Assembly: GCF_000380565.1 (NCBI RefSeq)
Contig: NZ_AQYJ01000026.1
Location: 186,001 to 250,000 of the forward strand
Direction: 5' to 3'
Length of the DNA: 64,000 nucleotides
DNA from: Microbulbifer variabilis ATCC 700307
GTDB taxonomy: Bacteria > Pseudomonadota > Gammaproteobacteria > Pseudomonadales > Cellvibrionaceae
This document shows, piece after piece, positions 25,742 to 33,006 of the stretch; the stretch's first letter is position 1, and the number at the start of each line of letters is the position of its first letter. Below the pieces are notes generated by a model that was not told the DNA's origin, searched no databases, and worked only from the letters and a program-made list of their open reading frames with translations. Position numbers and translations under genes: made by a program.

Positions 25742-26026
25742 GTGGTGCACGTCACTACACACGCCTTTCGTTATTAGGAACACAGCGCCCCAATAAATCA
25801 ACAAATAGAACGTTGTAAATAAAAACCTACCTAATTTTGTTGGTAGAAGCCCTATATCTTTTTGGAACCCGAACAATTCGTCTGTTGCTATGAGTCCAGG
25901 AGAGAGATATAGCATCTCAACCAGCTGACCAATATTACTTATTGCCTCAGAATCGCTTCGCCCCACCATTAGAAGGGTAAACGGTAAAGCAATAATAACT
26001 ACGAACACCCAAATATGTTTATTCAT
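25736..26026 (-). CDS. Cassette 11: membrane protein
   Basis: A 96-residue protein with an N-terminal and a C-terminal hydrophobic helix (about 4-22 and 66-88). No family known. The stop codon lies in attC 11. Confidence 0.62.
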   Translation of the reverse strand: MNKHIWVFVVIIALPFTLLMVGRSDSEAISNIGQLVEMLYLSPGLIATDELFGFQKDIGLLPTKLGRFLFTTFYLLIYWGAVFLITKGVCSDVHHS

Positions 26027-26033
26027 AGCGTAC

Positions 26034-26119
26034 AGTTAACGCCGCCGGCAGGGGCAGCTTACTAGCTTAATGCCGACTCCGCTCACTACTGTAACAATAC
26101 CAAATTAGCCGAGTTACTG
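26034..26119 (-). repeat. attC site 12
   Basis: + strand AGTTAAC ... GTTACTG; twin of attC 20 (GCCGCCGGCAGGGGCAGCTTAC shared in parts). Confidence 0.72.
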
Positions 26120-26329
26120 GAGTGCAAGTTTTGGCCAAAAATCGATTTCTTCCGTAAAAATGGGATGCCATATATAAATTAGCGATATATTTCCCGGAAG
26201 CAAGAGAGCTTTGTAAGCCGGCATACCTCCGCCATACACGTTCCAATTTATAAAAAATGCTACTAGGCCGACAAGCAGTCCAACCAGTCCTGAAATAGAA
26301 GCGACAACCATAGTGCTGAATTTATTCAT
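26114..26329 (-). CDS. Cassette 12: membrane protein (intact copy)
   Basis: A 71-residue protein started at the ATG at 26329. One long hydrophobic stretch (about 8-27), then YIWHPIFTEEIDFW near the end. A second copy at 29288-29563 is broken. The stop is inside attC 12. Confidence 0.65.
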   Translation of the reverse strand: MNKFSTMVVASISGLVGLLVGLVAFFINWNVYGGGMPAYKALLLPGNISLIYIWHPIFTEEIDFWPKLALQ

Positions 26330-26335
26330 GTTGCC

Positions 26336-26413
26336 CAATAACTCCTGCAGTTGCGGACGACTTGTAGCGACGAAGGAGCGAAAAGGCGTTCCGACAACCT
26401 GCGCTTGTTATGT
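26336..26413 (-). repeat. attC site 13
   Basis: + strand CAATAAC ... GTTATGT, arms CAGTTGCGGACG / CGTTCCGACAAC. Confidence 0.75.
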
Positions 26414-26692
26414 TTTAGTGGCACTGACAAGCTCCTCAAATCGACTCCCGAATTGCTCACCGTATCTTTCATCGACCTTTTTGATACTTTCGATTGCCTT
26501 ATTTATATCGAAATCTTCAGGGCGACCTTCAATTATTGCCAAGGCTTCATTATGTAATGCGTAAGCTAAATGCGCAGATACAGCCTCACAAAGCATTTCT
26601 TTATCAGTGCTACCAAGATGATCACTAAGCAGTAAGCGCATCTCATAAACAGCCTGAGCAAGAATCTTTATTTGGGCATCCTTCTTATCCAT
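26408..26692 (-). CDS. Cassette 13: small helical cytosolic protein
   Basis: A 94-residue, probably all-alpha protein without signal peptide (AYEMRLLLSDHLG, LAYALHNEALAIIEGR). Not recognised. The stop lies in attC 13. Confidence 0.62.
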   Translation of the reverse strand: MDKKDAQIKILAQAVYEMRLLLSDHLGSTDKEMLCEAVSAHLAYALHNEALAIIEGRPEDFDINKAIESIKKVDERYGEQFGSRFEELVSATKT

Positions 26693-26710
26693 GTTTCACT
26701 CGTTCAGAAA

Positions 26711-26800
26711 ACATAACGCCAATGTAAACGGCAAGCGACGCAGGAGCGAATCCAGCGGAATGCCGAAGGCATGTAGCGGTGTTTAACATTTTTGTTAAAT
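26711..26800 (-). repeat. attC site 14 (twin of site 8)
   Basis: + strand ACATAAC ... GTTAAAT. A second GTTAAAT lies 15 bases further on, from a small duplication (TTTTTTGTTAAAT). Confidence 0.83.
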
Positions 26801-26841
26801 TTTTTTGTTAAATGTTTTTGTCATGCACTTTAAAGTTAGCA

Positions 26842-27111
26842 TTAGCAACCGCCACCATCTCCACCTCCACAACCCCCATCACCACCAAAAAATCCACCAC
26901 CGCCATCTCCACTGTGACCACCACGACCACTATCCGGACCTAAAAGAAAAACAAATTTGATTAGCAGTAGAATTAGAAATACGCCTACTAAAATTGGCAA
27001 GATCGTACTTTGAAATACACTTTCTGATTGAAGGTCGGTGTAGTGCCATGAAGCAACTAAACCTAAAATAAATACTATCCATGAAAACATCGTTTTAATC
27101 CTGAATGACAT
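26842..27111 (-). CDS. Cassette 14: membrane protein with Gly/Cys-rich tail (copy 2)
   Basis: Encodes the same 89 residues as the gene at 24517-24786. The coding regions differ by a couple of synonymous bases only, so duplication is recent. Two membrane segments and a GGDGGC-type tail. The flanking attC copies (8 and 14) have diverged more than the genes at their outer core. Confidence 0.72.
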   Translation of the reverse strand: MSFRIKTMFSWIVFILGLVASWHYTDLQSESVFQSTILPILVGVFLILLLIKFVFLLGPDSGRGGHSGDGGGGFFGGDGGCGGGDGGGC

Positions 27112-27208
27112 TTAACATTGAGCTAACCGGCAGCCAGTGCGAAGCACGCTTTTGGCTGTCCGACGGAGGTCGCATGCGGCCGGAATGTAGTTAAGCTTTT
27201 TGTTAGGC
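27110..27208 (-). repeat. attC site 15
   Basis: + strand ATTTAAC ... GTTAGGC, both good; resembles attC 1 in its middle (GTGCGAAGCACGCTTTTG). Confidence 0.85.
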
Positions 27209-27223
27209 ATGCTCTCTACTCAG

Positions 27224-27601
27224 CTACTGAACACGAGTAACACTCCCTTTATTTGAAAACATTAAATGCTTTGCACGCTTCGTGGTAATACCCCAATCGT
27301 CGATTTCCCACCGCCTATCGCCTGCCTCGGTTAGAAATAGAATGGTACTCCAAGACTCAGAATTACTCCAAGTCTCTACCTTAACTAGGGCGTCGCTTAT
27401 GGAGTAGTCACTAAAGCTATCTCCGTCTCGCTCACTTAGCAAAATGGTGCCGTCATTGATGAGAGATTCTATGATGTTGGTTACATCAATAGAACCGTGG
27501 TCCCACTTCTCAAACTCCCATTTTAGCTCTATCAGCGATGACTCCTCTGATGCATTCAGAGCGACAAGGAAGTAAGCATCTTGCTCGGTGATTATTTTCA
27601 T
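27224..27601 (-). CDS. Cassette 15: hypothetical protein, possible winged-helix fold
   Basis: A 125-residue product started at the ATG at 27601, next to attC 16. Helix-rich first half, and LTEAGDRRWEIDDWGITTKRAKHL near the end looks like the wing region seen in small DNA-binding or immunity-like proteins. This is a weak impression, not an assignment. Confidence 0.55.
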   Translation of the reverse strand: MKIITEQDAYFLVALNASEESSLIELKWEFEKWDHGSIDVTNIIESLINDGTILLSERDGDSFSDYSISDALVKVETWSNSESWSTILFLTEAGDRRWEIDDWGITTKRAKHLMFSNKGSVTRVQ

Positions 27602-27606
27602 ATGAT

Positions 27607-27696
27607 GCCTAACACCCCACACAGGGGCAGATAAATAAGCACAGCGTTTTGGTTGTCCCAGCGACCAACGGGAGCGATCGCTGCGGCTTATTATGT
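27607..27696 (-). repeat. attC site 16 (R'' mutated)
   Basis: + strand GCCTAAC ... ATTATGT. It aligns with attC 21 (CGTTTTGG.TGTCCCAG.GACC), whose R'' is GTTATAA; here GTT has become ATT. Confidence 0.7.
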
Positions 27697-28008
27697 TTCA
27701 TCGATGGGCTCAACTAACCATCGACCTTTATCTAAATATGCCACATAGCCGGGCTTTAGATCTTTAAATCCAGCTATCCATGGAAATTTCGTAAACAAGC
27801 ACCCCATACACACAATCATTCCGTCACTTGCATCTTCGGTGGTATTCCACATGAACTGCCAATCACCATCCTTCCAGTGGAGAACCTCAACAATGGGCTG
27901 CTCTCCGCTCATGACGAACTTGGTGGTAACTGCCCCTACATTGTCATCAAAATCGAATGGCCAGTCTTCTGGGCTGAAGGAATGTTTATGTGCTTCTACT
28001 TTTTTCAT
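27691..28008 (-). CDS. Cassette 16: DUF2185-like small protein
   Basis: A 105-residue protein started at the ATG at 28008. Motifs GAVTTKFV, PIVEVLHWKDGDWQFMW, CLFTKFPWIAGFKDLKPGYVA and RWLVEP follow a layout common in small proteins found near polymorphic toxins (DUF2185 and similar). No signal peptide. Immunity role is inference. The stop is inside attC 16. Confidence 0.6.
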   Translation of the reverse strand: MKKVEAHKHSFSPEDWPFDFDDNVGAVTTKFVMSGEQPIVEVLHWKDGDWQFMWNTTEDASDGMIVCMGCLFTKFPWIAGFKDLKPGYVAYLDKGRWLVEPIDET

Positions 28009-28014
28009 GATAAA

Positions 28015-28099
28015 GCATAACGCTTGCAGCACATGCCGTTTTTTTGGATGTGACGAATAGAAACAGCAAAAAAAGGTCATGTGCCTGTGATTGTTATAT
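28015..28099 (-). repeat. attC site 17
   Basis: + strand GCATAAC ... GTTATAT, arms GCACATGCCGTTTTTTTG / CAAAAAAAGGTCATGTGC. Confidence 0.83.
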
Positions 28100-28447
28100 T
28101 TGTAGTGGAACATCGGATGAGATCTCACAAAGAGGCCCCATAGATACCTTGTGGCCATTTCCGTCTTTATTTCTTTCAACACGAATATGCGGCTCATAAA
28201 ACACTACAAACTTTGATTTCTCTAAAAACTCTTTTGACCCACTCAGATTATATGAGCGAAAGCCAGTATCTTCCCCAGTATTCTTGAGCGCGATTTTGGC
28301 ACTCGGGCTTACAAATGTGGCCCCCTCAAGGTTCATATGCCTCCAAACTAAAGGCACTGACAGTTTAACTTGAAGCAGACTTTCCTCACCGGAGATTTTC
28401 GAATTCCAAGTAGGACAATAAATCATCATCTCCGCATGATCGAGCAA
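28094..28447 (-). CDS. Cassette 17: hypothetical protein
   Basis: A 117-residue, beta-rich protein without signal peptide (Met7 is an alternative start). Not recognised. The stop is inside attC 17. Confidence 0.6.
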   Translation of the reverse strand: MLDHAEMMIYCPTWNSKISGEESLLQVKLSVPLVWRHMNLEGATFVSPSAKIALKNTGEDTGFRSYNLSGSKEFLEKSKFVVFYEPHIRVERNKDGNGHKVSMGPLCEISSDVPLQI

Positions 28448-28472
28448 GTGATGAGTAAAGTAAGAAGCTAAA

Positions 28473-28536
28473 TAGTAACGGTATTCTCATCATAAAATAT
28501 AATGCCGTCATATGCGGCACTATAGCCTTGTTATAC
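28473..28536 (-). repeat. attC site 18 (short)
   Basis: + strand TAGTAAC ... GTTATAC, 64 bp; outer pairing AACGG.TAT / ATAGCCTTGTT and inner hairpin TGCCGTCATATGCGGCA. Confidence 0.65.
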
Positions 28537-28849
28537 ATTTGTAACTTTCCACCATAAATATACTGCTGCCAACCCTAGCCCAACTACAAAATGGCAATAT
28601 CTTAGCTGTTAGGCTTTGTGGTTTGGGGCGCAAATGCTCAAATTCAGGAATCCCCTTTACCACCAAGTCATCAAACATATACCTTAGGCGTTCCATTTCT
28701 TTTTCTTCCCGATAAGAAAGACGTTTTTTCTCGGCTAATTTCCTCATCTCAATTAGGGAATTCTTTAGTGACTCAACCTCTTTATCAATAAGTAAGCCAC
28801 TTTCGACAGCTCTTTTTTCTGCTTCATCGAAAGTCATATCCGGCTGCAT
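28531..28849 (-). pseudogene. Cassette 18: coiled-coil protein gene with a frameshift before its membrane anchor
   Basis: The frame from 28849 encodes a charged helical region (EKRAVESGLLIDKEVESLKN, KKRLSYREEKEMERLRY) up to about codon 80. It then runs on as an unlikely sequence to 28520, past the attC core. One base further along, another frame reads YCHFVVGLGLAAVYLWWKV and stops at 28531, inside attC 18. That is a normal membrane helix and a normal cassette end. One extra base near 28598-28606 (GCTAAGATATTG) explains it. The original protein was probably tail-anchored, about 105 residues. Confidence 0.7.
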
Positions 28850-28866
28850 AATCTTTTCCTAGGTTT

Positions 28867-28959
28867 GCATAACACCGCAATAAAGGGCCGAAATGTAGCA
28901 GCGAAGCTGCGGAATGTAGGTCCAACCACGAAGTGGCGCCTTTGATTGCCTTGTTAAGG
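28867..28959 (-). repeat. attC site 19
   Basis: + strand GCATAAC ... GTTAAGG, 93 bp; inner GCAGCGAAGCTGC hairpin. Confidence 0.82.
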
Positions 28960-29256
28960 TACATTGCTTGAATCCAGCTCCAGCTTTGAAAGCATGCCAT
29001 CCAGGCTGTTGGATATAGGAATCTCTGATGACAATTGATGATCCCACAGGATGAATGCCCCGGAGCTTTTACAAAGAATGAAATTGCCATCAAGATCCAC
29101 CCCAACAATAGATGCGCTTTTACCACGCCACCAAGGAGCTGCTAAGTGTTTACAATCTTCCTCTTTTAGGAGTATGGCCAAGCGGATTTCCCTATCACCC
29201 AGTTTAATGAGGCGAATCATGCCCAGATTTTTAATCGCCGTATGGAGTCTATTCAT
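28954..29256 (-). CDS. Cassette 19: hypothetical protein, faintly SMI1/KNR4 (SUKH)-like
   Basis: A 100-residue protein. VDLDGNFILCKSSGAFILWDHQ recalls the strand pair of SUKH-superfamily proteins, common immunity proteins of polymorphic toxins. The rest is not diagnostic. The stop is inside attC 19. Confidence 0.5.
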   Translation of the reverse strand: MNRLHTAIKNLGMIRLIKLGDREIRLAILLKEEDCKHLAAPWWRGKSASIVGVDLDGNFILCKSSGAFILWDHQLSSEIPISNSLDGMLSKLELDSSNVP

Positions 29257-29262
29257 GGATTA

Positions 29263-29353
29263 CCTTAACGCCGCCGGCAGGGGCAGCTTACCTTACTAGC
29301 TTAGTGCCGACTCCGCTCACTACTGCAACAATATCAAATTGGCCGAGCGACTG
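29263..29353 (-). repeat. attC site 20 (twin of site 12, R'' mutated)
   Basis: + strand CCTTAAC ... GCGACTG. Site 12 has GTTACTG at R''; here GTT is GCG. A 4-base addition (TTAC) lies in the left arm. Confidence 0.68.
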
Positions 29354-29563
29354 GAGTGCAAGTTTTGTCCAAAAATCGATTTCTTCCGTAAAAATGGGAT
29401 GCCATATATAAATTAGTGATACATTTCCCGGAAGCAAGAGAGCTTTGTAACCCGACATACCTCCACCATACACGTTCCGATTTATAAAAAATTCTACTTA
29501 GCCGACAAGCAATCCAATCAGTCCTGAAATAGAGGCGACAGCCATAGTGCTGAATTTATTCAT
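29288..29563 (-). pseudogene. Cassette 20: broken copy of cassette 12
   Basis: Starts at the ATG at 29563 like its twin, but codon 22 (CTA in the intact copy) is TAA at 29498-29500. The original stop codon (TAA at 26114) is TCG here, so the remaining frame runs on into the attC. Many silent differences show the copy is not recent. Confidence 0.78.
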
Positions 29564-29569
29564 ATTGCC

Positions 29570-29659
29570 CAGTAACGCCCCGCATAGGGGCTGACAAGTA
29601 AGTGCAGTGTTTTGGCTGTCCCAGAGACCGAAGGGAGCGATTGCCGCGGCTTGTTATAA
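29570..29659 (-). repeat. attC site 21
   Basis: + strand CAGTAAC ... GTTATAA, 90 bp; related to attC 16. Confidence 0.8.
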
Positions 29660-30001
29660 ATCATTTGTAGAAACTGTAGTACCACAATGTATGCAACCTA
29701 CCCTACCTGAAAAACAGTGGAATACAACGGACGACCAGCTTTTATGTATAGAAGCAGGATGAATCCCATGCATACCTTTAATGGTTAAACACTTGTTGCA
29801 ATTCGGGCAACGCACCCAAAACGCCAATACAAAATGAATGATTGTAAACAAGAAGAAACCGCCAAAGATCATTTGGTAGACGGGCATCTCATAACTAACG
29901 CCGAAGTAGCCAAGAACAAAGGATGCAATCATACCTCCTAGAAACAACCAAGCTATATATGTAGCTATTGCATTCAGCTTTCCAAGCACAAAACTCTCCA
30001 A
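29654..30001 (-). CDS. Cassette 21: two-helix membrane protein with zinc ribbon
   Basis: A 115-residue protein with two hydrophobic segments (about 12-34 and 40-62), then CPNCNKC and, 35 residues later, CIHCGT. The two Cys pairs are spaced as in a zinc ribbon facing the cytosol. Function unknown. The stop lies in attC 21. Confidence 0.68.
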   Translation of the reverse strand: MESFVLGKLNAIATYIAWLFLGGMIASFVLGYFGVSYEMPVYQMIFGGFFLFTIIHFVLAFWVRCPNCNKCLTIKGMHGIHPASIHKSWSSVVFHCFSGRVGCIHCGTTVSTNDL

Positions 30002-30004
30002 GAT

Positions 30005-30094
30005 TTATAACGTTGCCAATAGGGGTGGCCGAAGTAAAGCGTAGGCCGTCCAGCCCAGCAGTCAGCTGGGCAGTCCTGCTTGGCCTGGTTAAGG
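30005..30094 (-). repeat. attC site 22 (related to the solitary site at 43.9 kb)
   Basis: + strand TTATAAC ... GTTAAGG with GCCGTCCAGCCCAGC and CAGCTGGG words that also occur in the site at 43902-43974. Confidence 0.82.
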
Positions 30095-30364
30095 GGCATT
30101 TTTATTGCGATGCCACAACAAAAATAACAATATAAAAATGAGCGTATAAGATACCCCCATAACAACTACGCTTCCCTCCAACTTACTTTGTGAACGACCT
30201 AAACAATCGTACAAAGTGAATGGCACTACTATGGGGCTCAAAAATAAGGCCATACTTTCAAAATGGTTTTCTGAGTGCTGGACAAGGCTAATAGCAACAC
30301 CAGCAAAATACCAGCCAAATGCTCTGATTAAGTACCAGGTTACACTATATTTAATCAGTCTCAA
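30089..30364 (-). CDS. Cassette 22: membrane protein
   Basis: A 91-residue protein with three hydrophobic stretches (about 9-27, 37-52, 67-84) and a basic end. Not recognised. The stop lies in attC 22. Confidence 0.6.
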   Translation of the reverse strand: MRLIKYSVTWYLIRAFGWYFAGVAISLVQHSENHFESMALFLSPIVVPFTLYDCLGRSQSKLEGSVVVMGVSYTLIFILLFLLWHRNKNAP

Positions 30365-30371
30365 CTTTGCC

Positions 30372-30414
30372 TCTTAACGACGCAGTGGACGTCGGGTTGA
30401 TGGCTTTGTTAGGG
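30372..30414 (-). repeat. attC site 23 (shortened)
   Basis: + strand TCTTAAC ... GTTAGGG, only 43 bp, shorter than functional attC sites usually are. Probably internally deleted. Confidence 0.55.
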
Positions 30415-30873
30415 CGCCCACTTGGCAGGCTCCTGAAAGCTTGGTTGAATAGCCTTAAAACTATCGCTAGCGTCGTTATCCCATGGCCATATGCCATCTA
30501 CAGCTGGATAGATTAGTTGAAGTGCGCTGTAGGAACTACCTTTATAGAGCCAATTACAAGACAACATAAATTCTTCTCTATACTTTGTAGCGACAGCCTC
30601 AAAGGTGACTTCGAAGCCATCAAGGAATCCTTCGTAAAATTTACCCTCTTCGAACTTTTCACCAGCAGTAACCCTTCGGTTGTATTCATTTACTATCCAA
30701 GAGCTGAGTTCGCTCCTGAGCCCTAAGATAATAACCTCTGGAGCGTCAGTACATTGGCTAATGCCAATACTATAGGTAAAGCTTGGGTCTTCTTCTTTAG
30801 GGTCAAAGACAGAGGTAACGTGACATCCGTATTCTTCGATGTTTTTTACAATTTTTTCTTCTGCTTTATTCAT
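30409..30873 (-). CDS. Cassette 23: DUF4262 protein
   Basis: A 154-residue protein started at the ATG at 30873. It shows the DUF4262 layout: NIEEYGCHVTSVFDPKEEDPSF, TYSIGI, PEVIILGL, FLDGFEVTFEAV, CNWLYKG, LQLIYPAVDGIWPWD. The biochemical role is unknown; the family is common in integrons and accessory DNA. The longer frame upstream would cross attC 24 and cassette 24, so it was rejected. The stop lies in attC 23. Confidence 0.85.
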   Translation of the reverse strand: MNKAEEKIVKNIEEYGCHVTSVFDPKEEDPSFTYSIGISQCTDAPEVIILGLRSELSSWIVNEYNRRVTAGEKFEEGKFYEGFLDGFEVTFEAVATKYREEFMLSCNWLYKGSSYSALQLIYPAVDGIWPWDNDASDSFKAIQPSFQEPAKWAP

Positions 30874-30875
30874 GC

Positions 30876-30946
30876 GCTGTAAAGTGCCCTCACTCTGCAA
30901 GCTGGGGCGGCTATTTATGGCCGTCCCAAGCCTTACCTTGTTAGAG
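30876..30946 (-). repeat. attC site 24 (twin of site 3)
   Basis: + strand degenerate R' (GCTGTAAAG) ... GTTAGAG; shares GCTGGG.CGG and CGTCCCAAGCCTT with attC 3, which also follows a DUF5958-like gene. Confidence 0.7.
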
Positions 30947-31333
30947 CATTTCAAGGTTGTGCCACCAATGATCGCAACCAGCCTGACAATCCGTAGATCT
31001 TCTACGACTGTCTGCGATAGTAAATATTGCGAGCCAAAGCCTAAAGGCCTTAAGCCATTCATGGCTAGGTAAAGCTAAAACCTTTGCCCGTGCGCTATTG
31101 AAAGTGTTCTTACGCATTATTACACAGGGCGTGTAGGTCTCCTTTAAACCAGACAACTTGATACCTTCTTCAATCTCAAGCTCTCGAGGATGAGATTGGT
31201 GGATGCATAAGTTCATACCCCGAAGAGCTTTGTGCTGCTCCTCTTCTGGGAGAGCTTTAAACCACTCTATTCCTTCCTCTATAGGAATTTCACCTTGAGC
31301 GATCCTATTTATTGTGACTTCGTATCGTTCCAT
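30941..31333 (-). CDS. Cassette 24: DUF5958-like protein (paralogue of cassette 3)
   Basis: A 130-residue protein, MERYEVTINRIAQGEI..., closely similar along its whole length to cassette 3, with most changes conservative. Both genes are intact. Keeping two intact copies suggests selection or recent arrival. Function unknown. Confidence 0.7.
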   Translation of the reverse strand: MERYEVTINRIAQGEIPIEEGIEWFKALPEEEQHKALRGMNLCIHQSHPRELEIEEGIKLSGLKETYTPCVIMRKNTFNSARAKVLALPSHEWLKAFRLWLAIFTIADSRRRSTDCQAGCDHWWHNLEML

Positions 31334-31343
31334 GCTCGACTAG

Positions 31344-31404
31344 CTATAACGCCCGCGTCATTTGCTGCAGCGCAGCGGAGGTCAAATGCATGCGTTTGTT
31401 AGGA
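31344..31404 (-). repeat. attC site 25
   Basis: + strand CTATAAC ... GTTAGGA, 61 bp; arms GTCATTTGCTGC / GGTCAAATGCATGC. Confidence 0.8.
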
Positions 31405-31407
31405 GTA

Positions 31408-31827
31408 TCACCACGGGCAGCCATTGCAGCCCATAGCATAATTGGTATTAAAAATCTCTATCTCTTTTAGTCGCTGGATTGTCCGTTCTGAGAGGCATTT
31501 ATTCAATCGAATAGGTTGCTTGTCACTGTAAAACTCGCAATCCAAATCTCTAAACTTAATCCATGTTCTTTGCGCATTTACGAGTCTATTTTTATGTACC
31601 TTATCTTCTATTCCATTTAAGTACTGAATTACCTCTGAATACTCTTTGTTAAGAGACTTATCGCTCTTACCATAGAGCTCTGTATAGCAGTACTCTATTG
31701 CAGAATAACTTGTAAATTGTCCACACTTAGAACTTTCTAATAGCAGTTTCTCCGATTCATCTCCCCCGTAAACTTCTGGTATATGCAATGGAATCACTAA
31801 CAAAAGCGCTCTTAGATACTTCTTCAC
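31408..31827 (-). CDS. Cassette 25 (first): LprI-like lysozyme-inhibitor family protein
   Basis: A 139-residue product with a signal peptide (ending EVYGG) and the DUF1311/LprI pattern: paired cysteines (KCGQF, EYCYTEL), LNKEYSEVIQYL, and LVNAQRTWIKFRDLDCEFY, the family's most conserved stretch. LprI-type proteins act in the cell envelope and some inhibit lysozyme. It is the first cassette, so it would be closest to an integron promoter. A 17-bp inverted repeat lies about 105 bases upstream. Confidence 0.82.
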   Translation of the reverse strand: MKKYLRALLLVIPLHIPEVYGGDESEKLLLESSKCGQFTSYSAIEYCYTELYGKSDKSLNKEYSEVIQYLNGIEDKVHKNRLVNAQRTWIKFRDLDCEFYSDKQPIRLNKCLSERTIQRLKEIEIFNTNYAMGCNGCPW

Positions 31828-31828
31828 T

Positions 31829-31852
31829 TTTTAACATCCCTGATTTCCTAAC
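31829..31852 (-). other. Possible first insertion boundary of the array
   Basis: Two core-like sequences, TTTTAAC (31829-31835) and TCCTAAC (31846-31852), read GTTAAAA and GTTAGGA on the minus strand, just before the first cassette. They could be the join between an attI-like site and the array. No integrase gene follows upstream, so this stays tentative. Confidence 0.35.
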
Positions 31853-31933
31853 AGTTATTTCAAAAGAAGCTTCTTTATATCACCCTACTCTATATTTTTA
31901 AGCCCTTCTCTCTTCGCGCATAAGAAAAATCTC

Positions 31934-31987
31934 ATAGATATAAAGCAGCGTCTTTATATCTCAGCATTTTCGCTGCTTTATATCTAT
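31934..31987. repeat. 17-bp perfect inverted repeat upstream of the array
   Basis: ATAGATATAAAGCAGCG and its exact complement CGCTGCTTTATATCTAT flank a 20-base loop. The right arm is part of the block shared with 46.24 kb (GCATTYTCGCTGCT). Possible roles: regulatory site, RNA hairpin or remnant of a small mobile element. Confidence 0.75.
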
Positions 31988-33006
31988 TTGGGAACCCTTT
32001 GAATGTCAATGAGTTACTGGTTTTTACCAATAAATATGAGAAGCTGCTGCTGATCTTTGTTATAAAACACATAGCTGTTCATTTTTCAATCAATATCGAC
32101 CGTTCTTACATGCTCAATACCGATGATCTGTAGCTTGGGCTAGTCATCCACTTGAGCCCTCCAAACAGCCCCTCACCTAGCAGCCGCTTGCGCACGGTAT
32201 GCTCCACATCGCCAGATGAAGCCCCGCCGAAAGCTGTATGGCTCAACTTCACTACCTTATAAACACAGGTCGATACGCTGCACTTTCACTCGCCTTTCTT
32301 CCTCAAACTTACTGACTTCCCAATTTTTGTCATACGGTGTCAATAGGTTCTCTGCTGCCATCTTTATAAGTGGCGGTAACGAGCCTGGGGAGGTTCTGGT
32401 TACACAGCTTCAAAAAAGCGTGAGGGGTTGAAGGCTAGAGGTGTGGAGGGGTACTTTGCAGGATAGGCGAGCCGCTTTAGACTCCATCCAGGAAAGGATG
32501 AGCTGCGAGGAGCGGGAAAACCAAAATACAGATTCCGTCAAAAGTGGAACTTCCGTTGTTGGCAGCTGGATTGTTCGCTGACTTGGCTCACTAGAGCTAG
32601 AGGGCATTGATGGAAATATTCCTCCATCATCGAAAGGCTAGGTATCTTGGCAGAACGTAAGCTCTATATTCAGCGCAATCCTGAAAGCCGCTTTAAGCAG
32701 CTGGTGGGCTCGGCAACATTCATGTGGAGGATCTGTGTATAGCAAGCCAAGCATTAAGCACACGCCTTATGGCGCTGGCAAGGCTTGCTTACCCTCTCCT
32801 CCAGTCGGCTAAGAGGGGCTGCTTGTTAAACACCTCCAAGACACCTGTTTGGCTACTCAGAATTCGCTACCTAACCACCTTTGGCACTTAAGAGGCATTC
32901 GAACCAGAGTGCGTATACGCCTGACGAACATAGGCGCAATGATTCTGCTTGGAATCCCGTTTTTTAATTATTATGTGCCCAGAGTTGCCCCACCCTTTTG
33001 GCATGT
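31988..33006. other. Region with no convincing gene upstream of the array
   Basis: I looked here for an integron integrase on both strands and found none of its boxes. A + strand stretch at about 32600-32740 (IERLGILAERKLYIQRNPESRF) looks like a decayed coding sequence of unknown origin. The shared upstream block continues to about 32020. Confidence 0.45.

Noticed and set aside
21005..31404. CRISPR array as explanation of the regularly spaced repeats
   Set aside because: The repeats are long, diverged, foldable and separated by genes, not by short spacers; they fit attC sites.
31853..33000. Integron integrase or attI upstream of the array
   Set aside because: No tyrosine-recombinase boxes found on either strand; only weak core-like sequences remain.
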